A DNA stretch of 64,000 nucleotides from Terrabacter tumescens. GTDB taxonomy: Bacteria > Actinomycetota > Actinomycetes > Actinomycetales > Dermatophilaceae. Where the stretch lies: NCBI RefSeq assembly GCF_014646815.1, contig NZ_BMNZ01000001.1:1-64000 (forward strand), written 5' to 3'. The position numbers and the translations under genes were made by a program. This document shows, one piece after another, positions 9,108-17,819 of this stretch (within the stretch, counting starts at the first letter, position 1; every line of letters starts with the position of its first letter). The notes under the pieces were generated by a model. The model was given only the letters and a program-made list of their open reading frames with translations. It was not told the origin of the DNA and searched no databases.

Positions 9108-10468
9108 TCCTCGTCCCGGCGGGACTGGAGCCCGGCTCGGGCCAGGTCGCGCAGGGAGGCACCTGGCAGGTAGGCCGACGTCAGCGCCAGCCCGATGCGG
9201 GGGAGCGCGGCCTCGTCGGGGAAGACGAGGTGCACGGGCTCGTGCCGCGGCCGGAACTTCTGCTTGAAGCTCTCGAGGGACCGGAAGCCGTAGAGCGGCT
9301 CCATGGCCTCGCCGAGCTGGTCGAGCAGCCGCTCCAGCGCGGCTCGCTCGGCCGTGCCGTCCCCGGAGTGGGCGAGGGGCGCACCCGAGAGGGAGACGAA
9401 CGAGGCGCCCTGCTCGCGAAACGACAGGCAGGCGCTCGCGATGAGGAACTCCGTCACCGGGCGGAAGCCGTCCGGCAGGCGGCGCATGACGTCGAGGGTC
9501 CAGCCGCGGACCTCGCCGCCGGGTGAGTGGACGGGCAGCCACGACGTCACGCCGTGCACCGTCATGTCGGCGTCGACCGCCAGCCCGACGACCGTGTCGG
9601 GGTCGAGCGCCTCGTCGACCCCACCGAGCGTGAAGCCCATCTCGGGCAAGCCCTTGTCGGAGACCCAGAGCTCGGAGATGGCCCGGACCTGCGAGAGCAG
9701 ACCCCGCGGCATCTCGGCGAGCCGGCCCTCCCGATAGGTGATCCCGTCCTTGGCGGCGCGGTTGAGCGCGGTGCGCACGCTCTGCCACGACTTGCCCTTG
9801 AACTCGAGGTCGGGCAGGTCGATGATCGCCTCCTCCGCGACGAGCACGTCACGCCGGCCGTGCGCCCGCCCCCAGTCGGCGACCTCCTGCGTCACGGAGA
9901 AGAAGCACACCTTGAGGCCGTGGGTCTCCTGGTCGTCGACGAACGCCTGGAGCACGGTGGCGCGCGTCTGCGGGTGGGCCGCGACCGGGTCGCCGAGCGC
10001 GATCGCTGTCCCACGGTGCACCTGGAAGGCGATGTAGCCGAGCGGGGTGCCGTCGGGGTCGCGGTGGATGAACCAGTGGTTGTCGGGCCACGTGCCCATC
10101 CACGACATGGTGGACCCGCCGTGGGTCTTGAGCAGGCCGATGGCGGTGTCCCGGTCGCTCGAGCCGGTGGCGAGCTCCGCGCGCCGACGACGACCCGAGC
10201 GGGCCTGGAAGGCGGCCCGGCCGGCGACGAGCACGACGAACTGCAGGACCCACAGGACGCTGTCCACGACGAGCTGCGGCAGCGAAGACACGACGTCGCC
10301 CTGCGCGTCGAGCTGGTCCGGGGCAAGCAGCTCCAGCACGAGGGCCGTGAGCCCGACGAGCACCGAGAGCGATGCCAGGGCGACGGCCAGCTGCCACGTG
10401 CGCCGCGACCCACGCCCGAGCCCCCACGCCAGGGCCAGCGAGATCGCGGCCCCCACGAGGACGGTCAA
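9092..10468 (-). CDS. Phosphatidylglycerol lysyltransferase-type (DUF2156) domain, 3' part of a frameshifted gene
   Basis: This frame gives 458 residues: two or three membrane segments (residues 1-85), then an LPG_synthase_C/DUF2156 acyltransferase-fold domain with GGSTMSWMGTWPDNHWF, KGKSWQSVRTALNRAAKDG and LYGFRSLESFKQKFRPRHEPV, the last being a hallmark of MprF/LysX-type C-termini. Such enzymes transfer an amino acid from aminoacyl-tRNA to a lipid. The frame has no good initiator: it begins at TTG 10468 with no ribosome-binding site. The expected N-terminal membrane domain lies directly upstream in another frame, so this is most simply the 3' part of one gene interrupted by a one-base shift near 10466-10476. 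Confidence 0.75.
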   Translation of the reverse strand: MTVLVGAAISLALAWGLGRGSRRTWQLAVALASLSVLVGLTALVLELLAPDQLDAQGDVVSSLPQLVVDSVLWVLQFVVLVAGRAAFQARSGRRRRAELATGSSDRDTAIGLLKTHGGSTMSWMGTWPDNHWFIHRDPDGTPLGYIAFQVHRGTAIALGDPVAAHPQTRATVLQAFVDDQETHGLKVCFFSVTQEVADWGRAHGRRDVLVAEEAIIDLPDLEFKGKSWQSVRTALNRAAKDGITYREGRLAEMPRGLLSQVRAISELWVSDKGLPEMGFTLGGVDEALDPDTVVGLAVDADMTVHGVTSWLPVHSPGGEVRGWTLDVMRRLPDGFRPVTEFLIASACLSFREQGASFVSLSGAPLAHSGDGTAERAALERLLDQLGEAMEPLYGFRSLESFKQKFRPRHEPVHLVFPDEAALPRIGLALTSAYLPGASLRDLARAGLQSRRDEDHVSL

Positions 10469-10469
10469 T

Positions 10470-11318
10470 GGCGTCGGCGTCGGCCGTCGAGGCGCCGAGG
10501 GGTCCGTCGGACGGGGTGAAGTAGAGCAGGATGCGCACGACCGCCGACACGACGAAGAGCGTCGAGGCGATGATCCGCCACTCGTGGCGGCTGAAGGTCG
10601 GCAGCTCGAGCCGCGGCCTGCGACCGAGGAGCACCGGGCCCAGGGCGAGGCCGACGAGGATCGCCAGGAGGTGCTCGACGTCCCAGAGCAGCCCGACGTA
10701 GAGGAGCGCCAGCGTGGCGTAGAGGCTCAGCACGAGCCGCAGCCGCCCACGCCACGGCGGGACGAGGGTCGCGCTGGCAGCCGCGACGGCGGCCAGCGCG
10801 CCCGCGCTGAACCCCACGTCGACCACGGCTGCCGTGCGGTCGGCCCACGCCCAGGTGGTCTGCGACAGGACGAGCAGCACGAGCGCGGCGCCGAGGACGC
10901 CGACGAGGTGCCCGGCCACAGAGGCCAGGGCCGCGCGGCGGGTGCCCAGCCGCAGCTCGGACCAGCCGAGCATCAGCAGGGCGCCGCCGGCGACCGGGAG
11001 GTACTGGGCGGGCACGAGGGCGAAGAACGCCCCGCTGACGGGCGTCCACCATCGGGCCAACTGCAGCGCTGGCAAACCGTAGGCCACGGTGTCGAGCAGC
11101 TCGCGGTCGCGCAGCGGTGACCACAGCGACCGGGTCAGGATGCCCAGGACGAGCATGGTCGCGACGACCGCCAGCGTGAACGGAACGCGCCGGGCCAGCC
11201 GCGTCAGGCGGGCCCATGTCGCCGCGCCTGTCGCCCCGCCTGTCGTCACGCCCTTCGGCGCCCCGGTCGGTTGTGCCGCCATCCATGCCACCCCCAGAGG
11301 GCGCGGGGTCCACCGCAC
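10470..11318 (-). pseudogene. Rhomboid-like membrane domain, 5' part of the frameshifted lysyl-lipid synthase gene
   Basis: From GTG 11318 (or ATG 11282) this frame encodes about 280 residues with at least six membrane segments, an AGHLVG histidine and VGFSAGALAAVA reminiscent of a rhomboid GxS site, ending in YFTPSDGPLGASTADADA. Full-length relatives continue straight into further membrane segments and a DUF2156 domain; here that continuation is in the next frame, starting ...LTVLVGAAISLALAWG. The frame stays open to 9849 but beyond 10470 it gives Arg/Pro/Ala-rich shadow protein. A real inactivating indel, a sequencing error or, less likely, programmed frameshifting are the options. TAGCAT at 11329-11334 is a possible -10. 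Confidence 0.65.
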
Positions 11319-11408
11319 CCTCTGCAGGATGCTAGTGGCCGCGCGCCCGCAGTGGACGTGGTTGCGCCGGACGAGGTGGCGCCCCTCGGTGTCAGGCCGG
11401 GAGGGGTG

Positions 11409-12416
11409 TCAGCCCAGCTCCCGCAGCCCCGGCAGCACGTCGGCGGAGAACTGCTCGAGGAACCGGCCCTGGTCGTGGCCCGGCGCGTGGAAGACGAGGT
11501 GGTTGAAGCCCCAGTCGACGTACTGCCGCACCGCCTCGACCGCCTCGGCCGGGTCGCTCGTCACGATCCACCGCTTGGCGATCTCCTCGTCGGGGAGCTC
11601 GTCGGCGAGGCGCTCCATCTCCATGGGGTCGTGCACGCCGTGCTTCTGCTCGGCGGTGAGCGACAATGGCGCCCAGAAGCGCACGTTGTGCAGGGCCTGC
11701 GCGGGGTCGCGGTCGTAGGAGAGCTTGATCTCGATCATCCGGTCGAGGTCGTCCCTGGTGCGCCCCGACTTGGCCAGCCCCTCGGCGACGGCGGGGAGCA
11801 GCTTGTCCTCGTAGAGCTCACGGCCCTTGCCGGACGTGCAGATGAACCCGTCACCCGACCGGCCGGCATACCTCGCGACGAGGGGCCCACCCGCGGCGAC
11901 GTAGACGGGCACGGGCTCGTCGGGACGGTCGTAGACCGACGCGCCGTGGGTGCGGTAGTACTCGCCCTCGAACTCGACGCGGTCCTCGGTCCAGAGGCGA
12001 CGCATCAGGGTGACCGCCTCGCGCATCCGGGCGAAGCGCTCCTTAAACTCCGGCCACGGCGAGCCGGCCGCGCCGACGGCGACCTCGTTGAGGGCCTCGC
12101 CCGTGCCGATGCCGAGCACGACGCGTCCGGGGTGCAGCGCGCCCAGCGTGGCGAACGCCTGGGCCACGACCGCGGGGTTGTAGCGGAAGGTCGGCGTCAT
12201 GACCGACGTGCCGAGCACGACCCGCTCGGTGCGCTCGCCGGCGGCGGCCAGCCAGCTCATCGCGAAGGGGGCGTGCCCGCCCTCGTGGCGCCAGGGCTGG
12301 AAGTGGTCGGAGATGAAGACCGAGTCGAGCCCGACCTCCTCGGCCTGCACGGCATACGTGACGAGGTCGCGGGGACCGAACTGCTCCGCGGACGCCTTCC
12401 AACCAACCTTGAGCAC
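11409..12416 (-). CDS. fgd: F420-dependent glucose-6-phosphate dehydrogenase
   Basis: A 335-residue luciferase-like (LLM) protein that oxidises glucose 6-phosphate to 6-phosphogluconolactone with coenzyme F420. It aligns by eye along its whole length with mycobacterial Fgd1: [23 protein letters not shown] (catalytic-type His38 and Trp42), [24 protein letters not shown] (Glu107), [18 protein letters not shown], and [17 protein letters not shown] 12416 has AGGAGG four bases upstream (12421-12426), and TAGGCT near 12450 is a plausible -10. cofC, an F420 biosynthesis gene, lies 5 kb away. This enzyme supplies F420H2 to F420-dependent reductases. Confidence 0.93.
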   Translation of the reverse strand: MLKVGWKASAEQFGPRDLVTYAVQAEEVGLDSVFISDHFQPWRHEGGHAPFAMSWLAAAGERTERVVLGTSVMTPTFRYNPAVVAQAFATLGALHPGRVVLGIGTGEALNEVAVGAAGSPWPEFKERFARMREAVTLMRRLWTEDRVEFEGEYYRTHGASVYDRPDEPVPVYVAAGGPLVARYAGRSGDGFICTSGKGRELYEDKLLPAVAEGLAKSGRTRDDLDRMIEIKLSYDRDPAQALHNVRFWAPLSLTAEQKHGVHDPMEMERLADELPDEEIAKRWIVTSDPAEAVEAVRQYVDWGFNHLVFHAPGHDQGRFLEQFSADVLPGLRELG

Positions 12417-12522
12417 AGTGCCTCCTGGGGTGACCTGGGTGTCAGGTCAGCCTACGGCCGCGCCGTGACGCGCCTGCCGGCGCCCGATCCGGTATGCCGT
12501 CCGGCCGCGTGGCCGTGGTCGC

Positions 12523-13506
12523 TCACCAGTGCACGACGACCTTGTCGCCGATGCGGACCTCGTCGTAGAGCTGGATCAGCAGCGGCTTGTTGCGCACGTT
12601 GACGCAGCCGTGCGAGGCGCCGGCGTAGCCGAGCCTTGCGAAGTTCGACGAGTAGTGCACGGCCTGGCCGCCCGAGAAGAACATCGAGTAGGGCATGGGC
12701 GTGTGGTAGAGGTTCGAGATGACGTCGACCTTCTTCTTGTAGACGGAGAAGACGCCCTCTCGGGTGGGCAGCTCGTCGCTGCCGAAGCGCACGTCGAAGC
12801 CGTACTGCGGCACGCCGTCGACGACCCAGGTCAGGCGCCGCGTCGACTTGCTGATGCACATGACGCGGCCGGTGAGGCAGCGCGGGTCGACGTCCCACGA
12901 GACCGCACCCGGCTTGGGCTCGGCCGGCTTGGGGTTGACGTTGGCGAGCTCGTCGGCCGTCGGCTGGTGGGTCATCGCGACGAGCTTGTCCCACGTGCGT
13001 TCGTCGAGCACACCGGTGGCCGCGAAGCCGCGCTTGGCCTGGAAACCGCTGACCGCGCTCGTCGTCCTGGAGCCGTAGCGGTCGCTGACGTCGCCCTCGA
13101 ACCAGTTGAGCTGGCGCAGCCGGGCCTGCAGCGAGCGCACCTTGGGGCCGGTGTCGCCGGGACGCAGCACGATCACGGGTGCCGGCACCGGCTTCGGCGC
13201 GGGCTTGGCGGTGGCCGGGGGAGCGGTCGGGGTCTTCGTCGGGGTCTTCGTCGGGGTGGCGGGAGTGGTCGCGCTCGGGGTCGCCGGCGGCGTGGCGGTC
13301 GGGGTGGCGCCGGTCCCGCTCGTCGTGGCCGACGACGTGCCGGTGGTGGATGCGGCGCTGCTCGTGCCGACACCCGTGCCGGCCGTGCCGGCGCCCTGGT
13401 CGGGAGTGCACGCCGTCGTCGCGACGAGCGTCGCGATGCCGCCTGCCAAAACGAGGATGTGGCGCATCCCGCGTGCGCTGCGGACCGGTGAGCTGGCTGC
13501 CTGCAT
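12523..13506 (-). CDS. L,D-transpeptidase with peptidoglycan-binding domain, probable lipoprotein
   Basis: A 327-residue exported protein. Residues 1-33 form a signal with GMRHILVLAGGIATLVATTAC; the Cys could be lipidated although the lipobox is imperfect (TTAC). A Thr/Pro/Ala-rich linker follows (to about residue 105), then a PG_binding_1 repeat (GDTGPKVRSLQARLRQLNWF), and a YkuD catalytic domain with GASHGCVNVRN, whose Cys is the nucleophile near residue 300. These enzymes make 3-3 cross-links in peptidoglycan or attach proteins to it. ATG 13506 has AAGGGG upstream. The region before the gene carries two inverted repeats. The reading frame extends far upstream to 14586 but that part overlaps ndgR antisense and is not used. 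Confidence 0.88.
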   Translation of the reverse strand: MQAASSPVRSARGMRHILVLAGGIATLVATTACTPDQGAGTAGTGVGTSSAASTTGTSSATTSGTGATPTATPPATPSATTPATPTKTPTKTPTAPPATAKPAPKPVPAPVIVLRPGDTGPKVRSLQARLRQLNWFEGDVSDRYGSRTTSAVSGFQAKRGFAATGVLDERTWDKLVAMTHQPTADELANVNPKPAEPKPGAVSWDVDPRCLTGRVMCISKSTRRLTWVVDGVPQYGFDVRFGSDELPTREGVFSVYKKKVDVISNLYHTPMPYSMFFSGGQAVHYSSNFARLGYAGASHGCVNVRNKPLLIQLYDEVRIGDKVVVHW

Positions 13507-13544
13507 CGTGACCCCTTGTGTGGAACGCGTCGGAGACGCGCAAC

Positions 13545-13568
13545 GTGCAGTGCGTCGTTGCACTGCAC
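13545..13568. promoter_or_regulatory. Inverted repeat upstream of the L,D-transpeptidase gene
   Basis: GTGCAGTG and CACTGCAC, 8 bp each, separated by 8 nt. It lies 39 nt upstream of the start codon, where a regulator or a leader hairpin could act. A second repeat (ACGGATCG/CGATCCGT with a 4-nt gap) lies at 13620-13639. Confidence 0.4.
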
Positions 13569-13715
13569 TGAGAGTGACGCGGTCACCCCGGGATTGGTTG
13601 TCCGAGCAGCGGTGGTGATACGGATCGTGACCGATCCGTTGTGCAGCGGTCGTTCGGGAAGGGGTTCCAGCCGGGACGGCGAGGGGGGCTTCGAGAGGGC
13701 TTCGAGAGGGGCGGC

Positions 13716-14468
13716 TCAGGCGTTGTGCTGCTGCTGTTGCTGCTGCTGCATCGCGTGGTGGCGGCGCAGGACCTCCGTCAGCTTGTTGGCGCCGGCGACG
13801 ACCGTGGCGGCGTGCAGGCGGCCGGGCTGGCGCGACAGACGCTCGATCGGCCCCGAGATTGACACGGCGGCGACGACTCGACCGGACGGCCCGCGCACCG
13901 GGGCGGACACCGACGCGACGCCGGCCTCGCGCTCGGCGACGCTCTGCGCCCAGCCGCGACGACGGACACCGGACAGGGCCGTCGCCGTGAACGCCGCACC
14001 CTGCAGGCCGCGGTGGAGCCGGTCGGGCTCCTCCCAGGCCAGCAGGACCTGGGCGGCGGAGCCGGCGAGCATCGACAGCGTCGCGCCGACGGGGATCGAG
14101 TCGCGCAAACCGACGGGGCGCTCGGCCGCGGCCACGCAGATGCGCTGGTCGCCCTGGCGGCGGAAGAGCTGCGCGCTCTCGTTCGTGTGGTCGCGCAGCG
14201 CCCCGAGCACCGGGCCGGCAGCTGCGAGCAGGCGGTCCTCGCCGGCGGCGGAGGCGAGCTCGCCGAGGCGGGGGCCGAGCACGAAGCGGCCCTGCATGTC
14301 GCGCGAGACGAGGCGGTGGTGCTCGAGCGCGACCGCCAGACGGTGGGCGGTCGGTCGCGCGAGTCCGGTGGCGCCGACGAGCTGGGCTAGGGTGGCCGGT
14401 CCGGCCTCGAGGGCGCCCAGCACGGTCGCGGCCTTGTCGAGAACGCCGACCCCTGAAGAGTTGTCCAT
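13716..14468 (-). CDS. ndgR: IclR-family regulator, NdgR/LtbR type
   Basis: A 250-residue regulator: winged helix at residues 8-60 ([35 protein letters not shown]), then the IclR effector domain ([54 protein letters not shown]). It matches Streptomyces NdgR and corynebacterial LtbR closely. Those regulators control leuCD and other amino-acid genes, and here it is divergent from leuC. ATG 14468 ([13 protein letters not shown]) is the family's conserved start. The protein ends in [11 protein letters not shown]; the seven glutamines come from a CAG/CAA tract, an unusual and potentially length-variable tail. Confidence 0.92.
   Translation of the reverse strand: MDNSSGVGVLDKAATVLGALEAGPATLAQLVGATGLARPTAHRLAVALEHHRLVSRDMQGRFVLGPRLGELASAAGEDRLLAAAGPVLGALRDHTNESAQLFRRQGDQRICVAAAERPVGLRDSIPVGATLSMLAGSAAQVLLAWEEPDRLHRGLQGAAFTATALSGVRRRGWAQSVAEREAGVASVSAPVRGPSGRVVAAVSISGPIERLSRQPGRLHAATVVAGANKLTEVLRRHHAMQQQQQQQHNA
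13725..13754. repeat. CTG/CAG triplet tract encoding seven Gln at the NdgR C-terminus
   Basis: On the plus strand (CTG)3-TTG-(CTG)3 followed by CAT, read on the minus strand as CAG/CAA codons just before the stop. Triplet runs of this kind can change length by slippage. Confidence 0.7.
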
Positions 14469-14478
14469 GCACTGATAC

Positions 14479-14503
14479 TGACGTCTCAGGCACTGAGACG
14501 TCA
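14479..14503. promoter_or_regulatory. Perfect inverted repeat in the ndgR-leuC intergenic region, candidate operator
   Basis: TGACGTCTCA and TGAGACGTCA, perfect 10-bp arms separated by 5 nt (ggcac). It begins 11 nt upstream of ndgR and 119-143 nt upstream of leuC. Position and symmetry suit a dimeric IclR-type regulator repressing itself and controlling leuCD. The binding protein is inferred from context. Confidence 0.6.
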
Positions 14504-14621
14504 ATCCACCGCACCCATAAAAGGTTCAGTCTTTCCGAAGAGCGATGTCGCGACCCGGTCCTCGATGGCGCGCGCCGCTCGGGCATCGGAACGTCGTCGC
14601 GGAGGGAAGTCAGAGGGAGTC

Positions 14622-16067
14622 ATGGCAGGGACACTGGCCGAGAAGGTCTGGGACGCACACGTCGTTCGTCGCGCCGAGGGGGAGCCCGATCTCCTCTACA
14701 TCGACCTCCACCTCCTCCACGAGGTGACGAGCCCGCAGGCCTTCGACGGCCTCCGCCTGGCCGGCCGGCCCGTGCGCCGCCCCGACCTCACGCTCGCGAC
14801 CGAGGACCACAACGTCCCCACGACGCCCGGCCCGATCACCGACCCCGTGTCGAAGGTCCAGGTCGAGACGCTCCGCCGCAACTGCGCGGAGTTCGGCGTG
14901 CGCCTCTATCCCATGGGCGACGCCGACCAGGGGATCGTGCACGTCGTCGGGCCGCAGCTCGGCCTGACCCAGCCGGGCATGACCGTCGTCTGCGGCGACA
15001 GCCACACCTCGACCCACGGCGCCTTCGGTGCCCTCGCCTTCGGCATCGGCACGTCCGAGGTCGAGCACGTGCTCGCCACCCAGACCCTGCCGCTCCGCCC
15101 CTTCCGCACCCTCGCCGTCAACGTGCGCGGCGCGCTGCCCGAGGGCGTCACGGCCAAGGACGTCGTCCTGGCGGTCATCGCCAAGATCGGCACGGGCGGT
15201 GGCCAGGGCTACGTCATCGAGTACCGCGGCGAGGCCATCGAGGCCCTGTCGATGGAAGCCCGGATGACCGTCTGCAACATGTCGATCGAGGCCGGCGCCC
15301 GCGCCGGGATGATCGCCCCCGACCAGACGACCTTCGACTACCTCCAGGGCCGCCCGCACGCGCCGACCGGCGCCGACTGGGATGCCGCCGTCGCCGAGTG
15401 GACCGCGCTGCGCTCCGACGACGACGCCGTCTTCGACGCCGAGGTCGACCTCGACGCGGCCGACCTCAGCCCGTTCGTCACGTGGGGCACCAACCCCGGC
15501 CAGGGTCTGCCGCTCTCGGCCTCCGTGCCCGACCCGGAGGAGTTCGCCGACGAGAGCGACCGCCTCGCCGCCGCGAACGCCCTTGCCTACATGGGCCTCG
15601 AGCCCGGCACCCCGCTGCGCGACATCAAGGTCGACACGGTCTTCGTCGGCTCCTGCACCAACGGCCGCATCGAGGACCTCCGCGCGGCCGCCGCTGTCGT
15701 CCAGGGACATCGCGTCGCCGACGGCGTGCGCATGCTCGTCGTGCCCGGCTCGGCCAAGGTGCGCCTGCAGGCCGAGTCCGAGGGCCTCGACAAGGTGTTC
15801 ACCGCGGCCGGTGCCGAGTGGCGCCTGCCCGGATGCTCGATGTGCCTCGGCATGAACCCCGACACCCTCGCCCCGGGCGAGCGCAGCGCGTCGACCTCCA
15901 ACCGCAACTTCGAGGGCCGTCAGGGCAAGGGTGGCCGCACCCACCTCGTCAGCCCGCTCGTCGCGGCGGCGACCGCGGTACGCGGCACCCTGTCGAGCCC
16001 CAACGACCTCGACGACCAGGCCCGCACGCCGGGCGAGCTGGCGTCCGCGACGACCGGAGAGGCCTGA
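14622..16067 (+). CDS. leuC: 3-isopropylmalate dehydratase large subunit
   Basis: A 481-residue aconitase-family subunit that, with LeuD, isomerises 2- and 3-isopropylmalate in leucine synthesis. [4Fe-4S] ligands are visible in SCTNGR (Cys near 345) and [11 protein letters not shown] (two Cys near 405); [20 protein letters not shown] and TEDHNVPT are family signatures. ATG 14622 has GAGGGAG just upstream. It is followed by leuD after 3 nt. Likely regulated by NdgR through the inverted repeat at 14479. Confidence 0.97.
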   Translation: MAGTLAEKVWDAHVVRRAEGEPDLLYIDLHLLHEVTSPQAFDGLRLAGRPVRRPDLTLATEDHNVPTTPGPITDPVSKVQVETLRRNCAEFGVRLYPMGDADQGIVHVVGPQLGLTQPGMTVVCGDSHTSTHGAFGALAFGIGTSEVEHVLATQTLPLRPFRTLAVNVRGALPEGVTAKDVVLAVIAKIGTGGGQGYVIEYRGEAIEALSMEARMTVCNMSIEAGARAGMIAPDQTTFDYLQGRPHAPTGADWDAAVAEWTALRSDDDAVFDAEVDLDAADLSPFVTWGTNPGQGLPLSASVPDPEEFADESDRLAAANALAYMGLEPGTPLRDIKVDTVFVGSCTNGRIEDLRAAAAVVQGHRVADGVRMLVVPGSAKVRLQAESEGLDKVFTAAGAEWRLPGCSMCLGMNPDTLAPGERSASTSNRNFEGRQGKGGRTHLVSPLVAAATAVRGTLSSPNDLDDQARTPGELASATTGEA

Positions 16068-16070
16068 GCC

Positions 16071-16664
16071 ATGGAGAAGTTCGAGACCCACACCGGCGTC
16101 GGCGTCCCGCTGCGCCGCAGCAACGTCGACACCGACCAGATCATCCCCGCCGAGTACCTCAAGCGCGTCACGCGCACCGGCTTCGAGGACGGCCTGTTCG
16201 CCGCCTGGCGCAAGGACGAGTCGTTCGTCCTCAACAACCCGGTGTATGCCGAGGGCTCGGTCCTCGTCGCCGGCCCGGACTTCGGCACGGGGTCGAGTCG
16301 CGAGCACGCCGTGTGGGCGCTGATGAACTGGGGCTTCCGGGTCGTCATCAGCTCGCGCTTCGCGGACATCTTCCGCGGCAACAGCGGCAAGCAGGGGCTG
16401 CTCACGGCGATCGTGGCCCAGGACGACGTCGAGCTGATCTGGAAGTACCTCGAGAACAACCCCGGTGCCCAGATCACGGTCGACCTCGTCGCCCGCACGG
16501 TCCACGCCGGAGAGATCGTGGCCCCCTTCGAGATCGACGACTACACCCGCTGGCGGCTGCTCGAGGGCCTCGACGACATCGGACTCACCCTGCGACACGA
16601 GGATCTCGTCGCAGATTTCGAGTCGCACCGCCCCAGCCACAAGCCGGTGACCAGCCCGGCCTGA
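16071..16664 (+). CDS. leuD: 3-isopropylmalate dehydratase small subunit
   Basis: A 197-residue swivel-domain partner of LeuC. Signatures: [20 protein letters not shown] (residues 18-37), [17 protein letters not shown] (around 68) and [18 protein letters not shown] (around 96). The start codon is 3 nt after the leuC stop, so the pair is cotranscribed and probably translationally coupled, and the unit ends at a strong hairpin. Confidence 0.97.
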   Translation: MEKFETHTGVGVPLRRSNVDTDQIIPAEYLKRVTRTGFEDGLFAAWRKDESFVLNNPVYAEGSVLVAGPDFGTGSSREHAVWALMNWGFRVVISSRFADIFRGNSGKQGLLTAIVAQDDVELIWKYLENNPGAQITVDLVARTVHAGEIVAPFEIDDYTRWRLLEGLDDIGLTLRHEDLVADFESHRPSHKPVTSPA

Positions 16665-16700
16665 CCCGGGGTCGGAGAGGCCCTCTCCGATATTAGCCTT

Positions 16701-16739
16701 CAGAACGGATCCCCTTGCCACGCAAGGGGATCCGTTCTG
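16701..16739 (+). terminator. Terminator of leuCD
   Basis: A perfect 18-bp stem (CAGAACGGATCCCCTTGC and complement) with a 3-nt CAC loop, 36 nt after leuD. Confidence 0.85.
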
Positions 16740-16950
16740 CTGTCCCGGCGATGCGCCCGCCGGGACCGGGAGTCCCGGTTCCCGCCAGATGGGTCCGGAA
16801 GCCGTCAAACTCCTTGCGACACAACGAAAAACCCACCAATCGGTGATGGACGTGTCCTCCAAGGCGGCCTAACGTCAGGAGGTAGCCGGACCGGTTCCGG
16901 ACTCACATCGTCGGGTCACCTGACCTCGACAGTCCTCTGGAGGGGAAGAC

Positions 16951-17730
16951 GTGAACAAGGCAGAACTGATCGACGCGCTCGAGGCCAAGCTCGGCAGCAA
17001 GAAGGTCGCATCCGACGCGCTCGAGGCGTTCCTCGACGTCGTCATCCGCGAGGTCGCCAAGGGTGGCAAGGTCGGCATCACCGGCTTCGGCACCTTCGAG
17101 CGGGCCGACCGGGCCGCGCGCACCGGCCGCAACCCCAAGACCGGGGCCACGGTGAAGATCAAGAAGACCCGCGTCCCGAAGTTCCGCTCGGGCACGAACT
17201 TCAAGGAGGTCGTGTCGGGCGCCAAGAAGCTCTCCAAGACCGAGTCGGCCGCCTCGCGCGCCTCCGCCGGGTCCTCGGTCGTCGCCGCGCCGGCCAAGAA
17301 GACGACGGCGAAGCGCACTGCCACCAACGCCGCCCCGGCCAAGGCCGCTGCCAGGAAGACGACGACCAAGGCCGCTGCGACCAAGGCCGCTGCGACCAAG
17401 GCTGCTCCGGCCAAGCGCGCGACCGCGACCAAGGCTGCCACCAAGACCGCCACCAAGGCCGCCCCGGCCAAGCGCGCCACGGCGACCAAGGCCGCCCCCG
17501 CCAAGGCCGCGGCCAAGCGGACGACCGCGACCACGAAGGCCGCTGCGACCAAGGCTGCTCCGGCCAAGCGCGCGACCGCGACCAAGGCCGCCGCCAAGAC
17601 CGCCACCAAGGCTGCTCCGGCCAAGGCTGCCGCCAAGAAGACGACGGCCAAGGCCGCCACTGCCAGGACGACCGCGGCGAAGAAGACCACGACCCGCAAG
17701 GCCGCCACGAAGAAGACCGCCTCCAGGTGA
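16951..17730 (+). CDS. hupB: HU-type nucleoid protein with Lys/Ala-rich tail
   Basis: A 259-residue DNA-binding protein. Residues 1-95 are a complete HU domain (MNKAELIDALEAKLGSKKVA; GFGTFERADRAARTGRNPKTG). From about residue 110 to the end is a histone H1-like tail built of degenerate KAAPAKRATATKAA-type repeats. HU compacts and bends DNA; the basic tail, typical of actinobacterial HupB, adds further binding. GTG 16951 has GGAGGGGAAG upstream. The 286-nt region before it contains the leuCD terminator and no other gene. The repetitive tail makes length variation and assembly errors likely. Confidence 0.95.
   Translation: MNKAELIDALEAKLGSKKVASDALEAFLDVVIREVAKGGKVGITGFGTFERADRAARTGRNPKTGATVKIKKTRVPKFRSGTNFKEVVSGAKKLSKTESAASRASAGSSVVAAPAKKTTAKRTATNAAPAKAAARKTTTKAAATKAAATKAAPAKRATATKAATKTATKAAPAKRATATKAAPAKAAAKRTTATTKAAATKAAPAKRATATKAAAKTATKAAPAKAAAKKTTAKAATARTTAAKKTTTRKAATKKTASR
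17341..17720 (+). repeat. Degenerate repeats coding the HU tail
   Basis: Repeated blocks such as AAGGCTGCTCCGGCCAAG and accaaggccgctgcg recur in phase with codons. On the opposite strand the same bases read as false hydrophobic segments. Confidence 0.7.
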
Positions 17731-17732
17731 CC

Positions 17733-17761
17733 ACGACGGCGGCCCGACACCGGGCCGTCGT
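17733..17761 (+). terminator. Terminator of hupB
   Basis: Stem of ACGAC and GGCCCG paired with CGGGCC and GTCGT, with a 3-nt bulge on the 5' side, directly after the hupB stop. Confidence 0.6.
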
Positions 17762-17780
17762 CAGTGCCAGGTCCGTGCGA

Positions 17781-17813
17781 CGTGGGTCCGGCCGGTCCTC
17801 GGCCGGGCCCACG
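17781..17813 (-). terminator. Terminator of cofC
   Basis: A 14-bp stem with one T-G pair and a 5-nt loop, 7 nt beyond the cofC stop codon in the convergent hupB/cofC region. Confidence 0.65.
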
Positions 17814-17819
17814 CGTGCG

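Noticed and set aside
7089-9788. A 899-codon minus-strand frame across tRNA-Glu and the hydrolase gene
   Set aside because: It crosses a tRNA and a terminator and has no recognisable domain.
16875-17750. Long minus-strand frame across hupB with repeated hydrophobic blocks resembling a membrane protein
   Set aside because: It is the complement of the Lys/Ala repeat codons of the HU tail; the periodicity is inherited from hupB.
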